Below, in pieces: positions 45,206-53,700 of a stretch of 64,000 nucleotides of DNA. Position 1 is the stretch's first letter. Every line of letters starts with the position of its first letter. The stretch covers positions 1 to 64,000 of the forward strand of contig DKYP01000100.1 of assembly GCA_002499945.1 (NCBI GenBank), given 5' to 3'. The position numbers were made by a program, and so were the translations under genes. The notes beneath the pieces were generated by a model. It searched no databases. It saw only the letters and a list, made by a program, of their open reading frames with translations, and was not told the DNA's origin. This DNA is from Lachnoclostridium sp. UBA7097. GTDB lineage: Bacteria; Bacillota; Clostridia; Lachnospirales; Lachnospiraceae.

Positions 45206-46954
45206 ATGAAGAATTGTAAGACGGCGCAAAGACAAAGGCTTATATTTGCTTATGTTATGGTCTGCATATTAACACTTGCGTTATTATGCAGACTTGCTTA
45301 TTTAATGCTTGGCAAGGCAGATTATTATGGTGCAAAGGCAAAGGATGTACAGCAGAGGGAGAGGAGCATTAAAGCTGAAAGGGGCATAATTTATGACAGG
45401 AATGGTGTTGTGCTTGCTGGCAATAAACCGGTATCCACAATATCAGTAATACACAACCAGATTACTGACCCTGAAAAGGTTATATCCGTTTTGTCAAAGA
45501 CACTTGGAATTGAAGAAGATAAAGTACGTAAAAGGGTTGAAAAAGTAAGTTCTATTGAGAGGATAAAGTCAAATGTTGACAAAAAGACATCTGATAAAAT
45601 CCGTGATATGGGCCTTGACGGGGTAATGGTGGATGAGGATTATAAAAGATATTATCCATATGGAAACCTGGCATCAAGGGTTATAGGTTTTACAGGTGCA
45701 GACAACCAGGGGATTATCGGGCTTGAGGTAAGCTATGATTCATACCTGCAAGGGGAAGACGGCAGTATACTTACAATGACTAATGCAAGGGGCATTGAGA
45801 TTGAGGGTAAGGCAGAAGACAGGATTGAGCCTGTAGCGGGGAACAGTTTTTATACAAGCCTTGATATAAATATACAAAAATTTGCGCAGCAGGCTGCAGA
45901 AGATGTACTGGAGGCGAAGAAAGCAAAGAGTGTACGGATAATAATGTTAAACCCGCAGAACGGGGAAATATATGCTATGGTTAATGCCCCGGAATTTGAT
46001 TTAAACAAACCATATGAAATAAGTGGCCAAGAGAACCTGTCACCGGAAAAGCTGAATGAAGAACTTAATAAAATGTGGCGTAATGGATGTGTAAGTGACA
46101 CATATGAACCAGGTTCTACATTTAAGGTATTTACTGCAACGTCAGCGCTTGAAGCAGGGGTTGTAAAAGAAACAGATACTTTCAGCTGTCCCGGGTATAA
46201 GCTTGTTGAGGACAGGAGGATAAGATGCCATAAAGTTTCAGGGCATGGAAGTGAAACATTTGTACAGGGGGTGCAAAATTCATGTAACCCTGTTTTTATG
46301 GAGGTAGGGGCAAGGCTTGGCACAGATGGCATGTTTGAATACCTGGATAAACTGGGTATACTAAAAAAGACCGGTATAGATGTGCCTGGTGAAGCAGCTA
46401 CAATAATGCATAAAAAGGAAAATGTGGGCGCTGTTGAGCTGGCTACAATGTCTTTCGGGCAGTCATTCCAGCTTACGCCAGTAAGGCTTCTGTCAACAAT
46501 AAGCGCTGTAATAAATGGTGGTACACTAGTAACACCACATTTTGGTGTCAGCATAGAGAGCAGTGATAAAAGTGTTGTCAGGAAGTTTAAGTATGATAAT
46601 GCAGGGAATGTAATATCCAAAGAAACATCTGAAAAAATGAAGGCAATACTGGAAACAGTTGTTTCGGAAGGCGGCGGAAGCAAAGCTTCTGTTGACGGCT
46701 ATAAAGTTGGCGGCAAAACCGGGACATCAGAGAAACTTCCAAGAAGCAGTAATAAATATATAGCTTCATGCCTTGGGTTCGCCCCGGCAGAGAACCCTGT
46801 TGTGCTGGCACTTGTGCTTATAGATGAGCCGGAGGGGATATACTATGGAGGGCAGATAGCAGCACCAGTAATATCAAAGCTCTTAGATGATGCCCTTCCT
46901 TATCTTGGGGTTATAAGGGAAGAAAAACCAGAGGAAGAGACAAAAGAGCCATAA
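45206..46954 (+). CDS. Penicillin-binding protein, SpoVD/FtsI-like transpeptidase
   Basis: Second class B penicillin-binding protein of the cluster, 582 residues, with membrane anchor, pedestal (AERGIIYDRNGVVLAGN), SxxK in YEPGSTFKVFT, SxN in QNSCNPVFMEV and KTG in GGKTGTSEKLP. It ends shortly after the transpeptidase fold in an acidic tail, again without PASTA. The position right before mraY fits either PBP2x or SpoVD; the form STFK with EPGS is common to both. The ribosome site is weak. Confidence 0.9.
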   Translation: MKNCKTAQRQRLIFAYVMVCILTLALLCRLAYLMLGKADYYGAKAKDVQQRERSIKAERGIIYDRNGVVLAGNKPVSTISVIHNQITDPEKVISVLSKTLGIEEDKVRKRVEKVSSIERIKSNVDKKTSDKIRDMGLDGVMVDEDYKRYYPYGNLASRVIGFTGADNQGIIGLEVSYDSYLQGEDGSILTMTNARGIEIEGKAEDRIEPVAGNSFYTSLDINIQKFAQQAAEDVLEAKKAKSVRIIMLNPQNGEIYAMVNAPEFDLNKPYEISGQENLSPEKLNEELNKMWRNGCVSDTYEPGSTFKVFTATSALEAGVVKETDTFSCPGYKLVEDRRIRCHKVSGHGSETFVQGVQNSCNPVFMEVGARLGTDGMFEYLDKLGILKKTGIDVPGEAATIMHKKENVGAVELATMSFGQSFQLTPVRLLSTISAVINGGTLVTPHFGVSIESSDKSVVRKFKYDNAGNVISKETSEKMKAILETVVSEGGGSKASVDGYKVGGKTGTSEKLPRSSNKYIASCLGFAPAENPVVLALVLIDEPEGIYYGGQIAAPVISKLLDDALPYLGVIREEKPEEETKEP

Positions 46955-47084
46955 GGCATGATAAGGCTTTTATGGGGATGTAATTAAAAATTTAGAAAAT
47001 ACGGTTGATTTATAGGGGAGGTTGGATTACAATTAGAGAATTGTAGTTATACTGTTCTTTACAGGAAACAGACGGAGGCTGGTT

Positions 47085-48065
47085 ATGGATTACATGAGTA
47101 CGGTGATACCCGTGCTTATGGCATTTGCCATAAGTGTAGTGTTGTGTCCCATAATAATACCTTTTCTGAAAAAAATGAAGTTTGGACAGTACGTCAGGGA
47201 TAACGGCCCGCATGCGCACCTGAAGAAAGCAGGGACGCCTACAATGGGCGGGCTTATTATACTTGCATGCACCATAGTTACATCGCTTATGTATACAAAA
47301 GGAAATAGTGAGATACTTCCAGTTCTTTTTGCAACAACGGGATTTGGCATGATAGGTTTCCTTGATGATTATATTAAAGTGGTAATGAAACGTTCACTAG
47401 GGCTTAAGCCATTACAGAAATTAGTATTACAGGCAGTTGTAACAGGGATTTTTGTTTATTATTATCTTGTAAAGCTTGGTTATAAACCTGGGTTCCTGGT
47501 CCCTTTTACTGGCGGGATAAATGATGGTTATTATGTAACAATGCCATTGCCGGTATTTATAGTGTTTGTATACTTTGTAATGCTTGGAACTGTAAACGGG
47601 ACTAATTTTACAGATGGCCTTGACGGGCTGGCATCAAGTGTTACATTACTGGTGGCAATATTTTTTACAGTTGTTGCTTCTGGCATGAAAAGCGGGATAA
47701 CGCCTGTTACTGCTTCAGTAGCAGGCTCACTTATGGGCTTTTTGCTTTATAATGTGTACCCCGCAAGTGTGTTTATGGGTGATACAGGCTCGCTTGCACT
47801 TGGAGGTTTTGTATCATCTGCTGCACTTATGCTGGAACTGCCATTGTTTATTGTAATTGCGGGTGCAGTTTACCTTATAGAAGTCCTGTCAGTAATTATA
47901 CAGGTTGTTTATTTTAAATTAAGCGGCGGCAGGAGGTTCTTTAAGATGGCACCAATACACCACCATTTTGAACAATGCGGCTGGTCAGAAACAAAGGTTG
48001 TTACAGTTTTTTCCGCATTTACTGCTGTAATGTGCCTTATATCGCTTGTTTCATTATACTTGTAA
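47085..48065 (+). CDS. mraY: Phospho-N-acetylmuramoyl-pentapeptide transferase
   Basis: Ten-segment membrane enzyme that makes lipid I from UDP-MurNAc-pentapeptide. Motifs seen: HLKKAGTPTMGG, GFLDDYIKVVMKRS with the acidic pair, NGTNFTDGLDGLA, and KMAPIHHHFEQCGWSE. Length 326 is standard. ACGGAGG precedes ATG. In this cluster it follows the two penicillin-binding proteins directly, without murE or murF between. Confidence 0.97.
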   Translation: MDYMSTVIPVLMAFAISVVLCPIIIPFLKKMKFGQYVRDNGPHAHLKKAGTPTMGGLIILACTIVTSLMYTKGNSEILPVLFATTGFGMIGFLDDYIKVVMKRSLGLKPLQKLVLQAVVTGIFVYYYLVKLGYKPGFLVPFTGGINDGYYVTMPLPVFIVFVYFVMLGTVNGTNFTDGLDGLASSVTLLVAIFFTVVASGMKSGITPVTASVAGSLMGFLLYNVYPASVFMGDTGSLALGGFVSSAALMLELPLFIVIAGAVYLIEVLSVIIQVVYFKLSGGRRFFKMAPIHHHFEQCGWSETKVVTVFSAFTAVMCLISLVSLYL

Positions 48066-48122
48066 AAAAGTACAGGCATATAATTATATTATAAATTAAT
48101 AAAGTAAGGAATGAGGAGTAAT

Positions 48123-49508
48123 ATGCAGTTGGATGATAAAAGGTTTTTAGTTGTTGGTACAGGCAAAAGTGGTGTTGCGGCAGTATCACTTCTTTCAAAA
48201 AAGGTTACAGCATTTACCGGGGAAGGTGCAGGAATCATTGTGCTTGAAGGCAATGATAAACTTTCCAGGGAGGAAGTCCTTTCAAGGTTTCCCCCAGGGA
48301 CAGGTTTCTTGCTGGTAATTGGTGAAGCAGATGACAGACTGCTTGATACTGTGGACATTGCAGTTATAAGCCCGGGAGTACCTGTGGATTCACCTCTTGT
48401 ATTAAGGCTTAAAGAAAAAGGGATACCTGTATGGGGTGAAATTGAGCTTGCATATGTATGTGGCAAGGGGAAAGTATTTGCCATAACAGGCACTAATGGA
48501 AAGACTACTACTACAGCATTAACAGGTGAAATAATGAGGACATATTTTGATGATGTGTACGTTGTAGGCAATATTGGCATGCCATACACAGAATATGCTG
48601 CAAATATGAGTGATGGGTCTGTTACAGTTGCAGAGATAAGCAGTTTCCAGCTAGAAACCATACATTCATTTAAACCTGTGGCAAGTGCGATACTTAACAT
48701 TACCCCTGACCATTTAGACAGGCATCATACAATGGAATGTTATATAGATACAAAAGCACGCATAGCCATGAACCAGGAGCCTGGTGATATCTGCGTACTT
48801 AATTATGAAGACCCTTATTTAAGAAAAGTTGCAGACAGCATTAATACTGATGTATTTTGGTTCAGCAGCGGGCATATATTAGAGCAGGGGATATGGCTTG
48901 AAGACGGGGATATAATGTACTGTGGCAAAGACGGCAGGCGCACCAAGGTCTGTTCTGTACATGACATGAAGCTTTTAGGGAAGCATAACTATGAAAATGT
49001 AATGGCTGCCACAGCACTCGCAATATATGCTGGTGTGCCAATGGAATGCATAAGGAAAGCTATAAAGGAGTTTAACGCAGTAGAACACCGTATTGAATTT
49101 GTACGTGAAGTAAATGGTGTAAAGTACTATAATGATTCAAAAGGCACTAATCCTGACGCCGCAATAAAAGCAGTGGAAGCTATGGTAACAAAAACTGTTG
49201 TTATTGGCGGGGGATATGACAAACAGGCATCTTATAATGAATGGATTGCTTCGTTTGGTGATAAGGTAAAATGCCTTGTGCTTATAGGGGCAACGGCAGA
49301 TAAGATTGCAGATGCTGCTTTAAGTGCAGGATTCCAGAATATAATAAAAGCTTCTTCACTTGAAGATGCTGTAAAAATCAGCAGCAGGGAAGCAGGGAAA
49401 GGGGAAGCTGTACTTTTATCCCCTGCCTGTGCAAGCTGGGGCATGTTTAAGAATTATGAAGAAAGGGGCAGGCTTTTTAAGGAATATGTAAACAGCCTGC
49501 CAGAATAA
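48123..49508 (+). CDS. murD: UDP-N-acetylmuramoylalanine-D-glutamate ligase
   Basis: Adds D-glutamate to UDP-MurNAc-L-alanine. Mur ligase motifs are seen: ATP loop FAITGTNGKTTTTALTGE, then EISSFQLETIHSFKP, LDRHHTMECYIDTKARI and YYNDSKGTNPDAA. From ATG 48123 (after GAGGAG) it is 461 residues; ATG 48111 is in frame but badly spaced from its ribosome site. Lies between mraY and ftsW as usual. Confidence 0.96.
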   Translation: MQLDDKRFLVVGTGKSGVAAVSLLSKKVTAFTGEGAGIIVLEGNDKLSREEVLSRFPPGTGFLLVIGEADDRLLDTVDIAVISPGVPVDSPLVLRLKEKGIPVWGEIELAYVCGKGKVFAITGTNGKTTTTALTGEIMRTYFDDVYVVGNIGMPYTEYAANMSDGSVTVAEISSFQLETIHSFKPVASAILNITPDHLDRHHTMECYIDTKARIAMNQEPGDICVLNYEDPYLRKVADSINTDVFWFSSGHILEQGIWLEDGDIMYCGKDGRRTKVCSVHDMKLLGKHNYENVMAATALAIYAGVPMECIRKAIKEFNAVEHRIEFVREVNGVKYYNDSKGTNPDAAIKAVEAMVTKTVVIGGGYDKQASYNEWIASFGDKVKCLVLIGATADKIADAALSAGFQNIIKASSLEDAVKISSREAGKGEAVLLSPACASWGMFKNYEERGRLFKEYVNSLPE

Positions 49509-49528
49509 AGGAAGGGGGAATTGGCAGG

Positions 49529-50677
49529 ATGCCCGGTACAGCCGCCAGACGTAAGAAAAGTTATATAAAGGCGTTTACGCAGTATGATTATATGCTGCTT
49601 TTTATGACAGTCTGTATAGCATTATTTGGTGTACTGATGATATACAGTGCTGGTTATTACAGGGCTTCGACATTTAACCAGCCATACCGTTTTGTAAAGT
49701 CACAGCTGCAGGGGCTTGGCATTGGCTTTGTGCTTATGATTGCCATTTCAAAAGTTGACTACCAGATATTTATACAGAAGATAACAGGCAAGAGGTATTC
49801 ACTTTCCCTTACACACTTAGTATACCTTGTGGCATTAGGGCTGCAGATAGCTGTATTATTTATTGGTGATGAATATAACGGTGCAAAAAGGTGGATTACA
49901 ATAGGCCCGGTACAGTTCCAGCCCTCAGAGATAAGCAAGATAGCCGCCATACTTTTTATTTCATATGCAGTCTACAGGAACAGGAAAGCCCTTGACAGTT
50001 TTGCAGGATTTTTATCCGTTATGGCTTATATGATGCCATTAGTTGCACTTATTGCCAAAGAGAACTTAAGTTCCGCTATAATAGTGGGCGGGATATCAGT
50101 AGGAATGTGTTTTATAGCAAGCAACAAGAAAGGGTATTTTATAGTATGTATCCTGGTGCTTGTGGCGGTAATAGTGCTCTACATAGTGTTTGGTGACCCG
50201 TTCAGGATGAAACGTATACAGATATGGCTTAATGTTGAAACACACCCTGATGCACAGCAGATTAAACAGGGACTGTATGCAATCGCCTCCGGGGGGCTTT
50301 TTGGCAAAGGCCTGGGGCAGAGTATGCAGAAACTCGGGTTTATCCCTGAAGCATATAATGATATGATATTTACAGTAATATGCGAAGAACTTGGAATAGT
50401 AGGTGCAGCACTTGTAATAATTGCGTTTCTTGTATTATTCTGGCGCATAGTATTAATAGCCTGCCATGCACCCGATATTTTTGGCACAATGCTGTGTGTA
50501 GGGGTAATGGTACAGCTTGCAATACAGGTTGTAATAAATGTTGCAGTAGTAACCAATTCCATACCTTCAACGGGCATACCCCTGCCATTTATAAGTTATG
50601 GGGGAACATCCGAAATGATAATGATGGCAGAGATGGGTCTTGTGCTTGGTGTTTCAAGGCAGATAAAACAGAAATAA
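49529..50677 (+). CDS. ftsW: FtsW/SpoVE-type SEDS glycosyltransferase
   Basis: SEDS-family membrane enzyme that polymerises septal glycan strands with its class B penicillin-binding partner. The 382 residues have about ten membrane segments and the motifs GAKRWITIGPVQFQPSEISKIA, KENLSSAIIV, and PLPFISYGGTSEMI. Being in the division cluster suggests FtsW, although a SpoVE role cannot be excluded. GGAAGGGGG precedes ATG. Confidence 0.92.
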   Translation: MPGTAARRKKSYIKAFTQYDYMLLFMTVCIALFGVLMIYSAGYYRASTFNQPYRFVKSQLQGLGIGFVLMIAISKVDYQIFIQKITGKRYSLSLTHLVYLVALGLQIAVLFIGDEYNGAKRWITIGPVQFQPSEISKIAAILFISYAVYRNRKALDSFAGFLSVMAYMMPLVALIAKENLSSAIIVGGISVGMCFIASNKKGYFIVCILVLVAVIVLYIVFGDPFRMKRIQIWLNVETHPDAQQIKQGLYAIASGGLFGKGLGQSMQKLGFIPEAYNDMIFTVICEELGIVGAALVIIAFLVLFWRIVLIACHAPDIFGTMLCVGVMVQLAIQVVINVAVVTNSIPSTGIPLPFISYGGTSEMIMMAEMGLVLGVSRQIKQK

Positions 50678-50695
50678 GATACAGAAGGACTGGCA

Positions 50696-51400
50696 ATGGC
50701 ACGCTTAAAGAAGATATTATTAACTTTTATTTTTTTATTTTTGGTTATATGTGTACTGTATTTTGCATTCCATATAGATACAGTTGAAGTCGAAGGCACA
50801 GGGATTTATACAGATGAGGAGATAAAGGATTCTGTATTTAAATGGGAGTTTATGTATAACGGGCTTGTATTAAGGTTATATGACAAGTATTTCCAGACAG
50901 GCGGGCTTCCGTTTGTTGAAGATATAGATATATATTATGAGGGACACAATACAGTTATACTCCATGTATATGACAAAACTATAAGCGGATGCATTAAATA
51001 TATGGGGCAGTATGTATACTTCGACAAGGAAGGCAGGGTGCTTGAAAGCCTCCCAAGGAGGAGGAAAGATGTCCCTGTAGTGACAGGTATTAAGTTTGGT
51101 GATTTCTCCATAGGCGAGAAGTTCAAGGTTGAAGATGAAACCTTGTTTGACGTTATAATGAATGTATCACAGCTTATAAGCCATTATAATATGAGTGTTA
51201 AAAGGATACATATTAATGATGGTGATGTAACGGTGTATTCAGGCAATGTACAGGTGCACCTGGGGGAGAAGAAAATGTACAACGACCAGTTTGCAGCACT
51301 GTCAGAAGTGCTTGTGACAACAGGCAAAAAAAAGCTTAGCGGTACTATAGATATGGAAAATTATAAAACTGGTGATAAAATTGTGCTTAAACAGAACTAA
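50696..51400 (+). CDS. Cell-division protein DivIB/FtsQ with POTRA domain
   Basis: Bitopic divisome protein, 234 residues: short basic N-terminus, one membrane segment (KILLTFIFLFLVICVLYFAF), then a POTRA domain starting IDTVEVEGTGIYTDEEIKDS and a beta domain (KYMGQYVYFDKEGRVLESL, VPVVTGIKFG). Lies between ftsW and ftsZ, where murG, murC or ftsA might be expected in other bacteria. Confidence 0.88.
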   Translation: MARLKKILLTFIFLFLVICVLYFAFHIDTVEVEGTGIYTDEEIKDSVFKWEFMYNGLVLRLYDKYFQTGGLPFVEDIDIYYEGHNTVILHVYDKTISGCIKYMGQYVYFDKEGRVLESLPRRRKDVPVVTGIKFGDFSIGEKFKVEDETLFDVIMNVSQLISHYNMSVKRIHINDGDVTVYSGNVQVHLGEKKMYNDQFAALSEVLVTTGKKKLSGTIDMENYKTGDKIVLKQN

Positions 51401-51445
51401 AGTTACTTTTCGTATCACTAAGATTAAAAAAAAACAAACATTCTC

Positions 51446-51474
51446 TTGATTATTCTCCAATGAATTAGTATTAT
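51446..51474 (+). promoter_or_regulatory. Promoter of ftsZ
   Basis: TTGATT (51446-51451), a 17-base spacer and TATTAT (51469-51474), about 45 bases before the ftsZ start, would let ftsZ be expressed apart from the rest of the cluster. Confidence 0.6.
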
Positions 51475-51520
51475 ATATGTTAGGGAAATATGAGATTGCA
51501 TGATTGAAGGAGGAGCAACG

Positions 51521-52687
51521 TTGTTAGAGATAAAGACAAACGAGGCAGATTTAGCCGCAAAGATTTTGGTTATAGGAGTTGGCGGTGGTGGAAACAATGC
51601 GGTCAACCGTATGATAGAAGAAGGAATACAGGGTGTGGAATTTATCTGTATCAATACAGATAAACAGCATCTTCTGAATTGTAAAGCCCCTGTCTGCCTC
51701 CAGATAGGGGAAAGGCTTACAAGGGGGCTTGGTGCGGGAGCTGACCCTGCAGTTGGCAAAGCCGCCGCAGAGGAGAACCGTGAAGAGATTACAGAGATAG
51801 TCAAGGGAGCTGATATGGTATTTGTAACATGCGGCATGGGAGGAGGTACAGGCACAGGTGCAGCGCCTATTGTTGCAGAGATATCAAAAGACCTTGGCAT
51901 ACTTACTGTAGGCATTGTAACCAAACCTTTCCGCTTTGAAGCAGGAAGCCGTATGAAAAATGCTATTTCAGGGATTGAACAGTTAAAGAATAACGTAGAT
52001 ACACTTATTGTAATCCCTAATGACAAACTTTTAGAGATAATTGACAGGCGCACTTCAATACCTGATGCACTTAAAAAGGCAGATGAAGTATTACAGCAGG
52101 GTGTACAGGGGATTACAGACCTTATCAATGTACCAGGGCTTATAAACCTTGATTTTGCAGATGTGCGCACTGTTATGAAAGATAAAGGGATGGCACATAT
52201 TGGTATTGGCATGGGAAGTGGTGACAATAAATGCCTTGATGCTGTTAAACAGGCGATTTCAAGCCCTCTTCTTGAAACGACTATTGAAGATGCATCTCAT
52301 GTTATTATAAATATTTCAGGAAGTGATGTAGGACTGCAGGAGGCAAATGAAGCAGCATTATTTGTTGAAGACCTTACAGGTGAGGACAGCAATATAATCT
52401 TTGGTATAAGTGATAATTCAAGCACAGATTTTGTACAGATAACTGTTATTGCAACAGGACTTGAAACAGAAGAACAGAAGGCACAGACACAGCCAAAAAC
52501 ACCGTTTGCCAAGACAGGGGCTGCTGCTAAATCCGGCTTATCCCAGAAGGAGGGGCAGACATTACATATCCATAATACACAGCAGGCAAATCCAGAACCT
52601 GAAAAGTTTAAAATGCCAAAACCTTCATATAACAGGGGAGAGGACGGCGGTATAAAAATACCTGAATTTTTGCAAAGAAAAAAATAA
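51521..52687 (+). CDS. ftsZ: Cell-division GTPase FtsZ
   Basis: Tubulin-like GTPase that forms the division ring. Motifs: [29 protein letters not shown] (T-loop), [14 protein letters not shown], and [15 protein letters not shown]. From TTG 51521 it has 388 residues; that start is preferred over ATG 51500 because GAAGGAGG precedes it and related proteins begin MLEIKTNE. The variable linker is short and ends in [11 protein letters not shown], which fits the conserved C-terminal peptide for FtsA/SepF binding. Confidence 0.97.
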   Translation: MLEIKTNEADLAAKILVIGVGGGGNNAVNRMIEEGIQGVEFICINTDKQHLLNCKAPVCLQIGERLTRGLGAGADPAVGKAAAEENREEITEIVKGADMVFVTCGMGGGTGTGAAPIVAEISKDLGILTVGIVTKPFRFEAGSRMKNAISGIEQLKNNVDTLIVIPNDKLLEIIDRRTSIPDALKKADEVLQQGVQGITDLINVPGLINLDFADVRTVMKDKGMAHIGIGMGSGDNKCLDAVKQAISSPLLETTIEDASHVIINISGSDVGLQEANEAALFVEDLTGEDSNIIFGISDNSSTDFVQITVIATGLETEEQKAQTQPKTPFAKTGAAAKSGLSQKEGQTLHIHNTQQANPEPEKFKMPKPSYNRGEDGGIKIPEFLQRKK

Positions 52688-52773
52688 ATCTGGAGGAAAT
52701 TTCCAGACTATTTATCAATGCTTTCTTAATGGGTGTAAATATGAGAATGATTACATATTATAAATTAATTAAT

Positions 52774-52810
52774 AGTCCGGGCTTAGGTTTTGACATGGTA
52801 AGTCCGGACT
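52774..52810 (+). promoter_or_regulatory. Stem-loop in the leader of the CPBP protease gene
   Basis: AGTCCGGGCTT (52774-52784) pairs over 11 bp (one G-U) with AAGTCCGGACT (52800-52810), 20 bases before the start codon. No T-run follows. It could be an mRNA stability or translation-control element, or a DNA-binding site, as each arm is itself nearly palindromic. Confidence 0.45.
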
Positions 52811-52830
52811 TGAATGTTTAGGGGGATTAT

Positions 52831-53697
52831 ATGGGAAAATTAAGGACAAGCTGCTGCATTAAGGTGCTTCTTATATTTGGCGGTATTATACTTATGCAGT
52901 TCTTTGCTGCCTTTATATATATATTTGCCAGTATTTTTATAATGGTATTTTCAGGTGCATCTTATACTGATGTGTTAAACAGTGTTTCAGAAACAGGACT
53001 TGCCAGCACAGACAGCGTTATGTGGATATCTGCAATCAGTGCCTCCCTTTCAATGCTCTGGTGCCTGGTCCTTTATTTGCGTTCCAGCTGGCGTGTAAAA
53101 GGCATGGATTACAGGAAAGTATTTTCACCTGCTAATATTGCTGCCATAGCTGCCACTGGCCTGGGAGGGTGTATAGTGCTCACGGTATTTTTATCAATGC
53201 TTATAAACCTGTTCCCGTCTTCATTTAATAATTATAATGAACTTATGTCAAACTTTGACAGCAGCGGCGGGATACTTACATTTGCCTATGTACTGGTAAT
53301 AGGCCCAGCATCAGAAGAACTGATATTCCGCGGGGCAATATTTGACAGGATGCACCTGGCATTCCCGTTCTGGACAGCCAATGCACTGCAGGCACTTTTA
53401 TTTGGTATATACCATATGAACCTGGTGCAGGGAATATATGCCTTCCTGCTCGGGATGGTACTTGGAATGGTAATTTATTCAACAGGCAGTATATTGTGTT
53501 CAATAGCAGTGCATATGGTATTTAATTCAACTTCGTATATTATACAGTTTATCTTTAACGGGAAGTCTGCAGTGATGGGAGTCTTATTCTTATTCTGCAT
53601 TATAATGTCAATAATTATATTGGCATTTAGCCTGCATTATTATATAATTAAATGTAATGAAAAATATAAATGGGAGAAAAATAAAGGAAGGGGATAA
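52831..53697 (+). CDS. CPBP-family intramembrane metalloprotease
   Basis: Integral membrane protein of the Abi/CaaX-protease family with about eight membrane segments in 288 residues. The catalytic motifs are present: EELIFRGAIFDRM (EExxxR), LLFGIYHMN (FxxxH) and SIAVHMVFNS. Members process prenylated proteins or peptides or act in bacteriocin immunity; no such partner is near. GGGGGAT precedes ATG. The next gene starts 3 bases after its stop, so both are probably one transcript. Confidence 0.88.
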   Translation: MGKLRTSCCIKVLLIFGGIILMQFFAAFIYIFASIFIMVFSGASYTDVLNSVSETGLASTDSVMWISAISASLSMLWCLVLYLRSSWRVKGMDYRKVFSPANIAAIAATGLGGCIVLTVFLSMLINLFPSSFNNYNELMSNFDSSGGILTFAYVLVIGPASEELIFRGAIFDRMHLAFPFWTANALQALLFGIYHMNLVQGIYAFLLGMVLGMVIYSTGSILCSIAVHMVFNSTSYIIQFIFNGKSAVMGVLFLFCIIMSIIILAFSLHYYIIKCNEKYKWEKNKGRG

Positions 53698-53700
53698 TTT

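Noticed and set aside
45850..46683. 277-codon minus-strand frame over the second penicillin-binding protein
   Set aside because: Shadow of a clear transpeptidase gene with all catalytic motifs; no ribosome site of its own.
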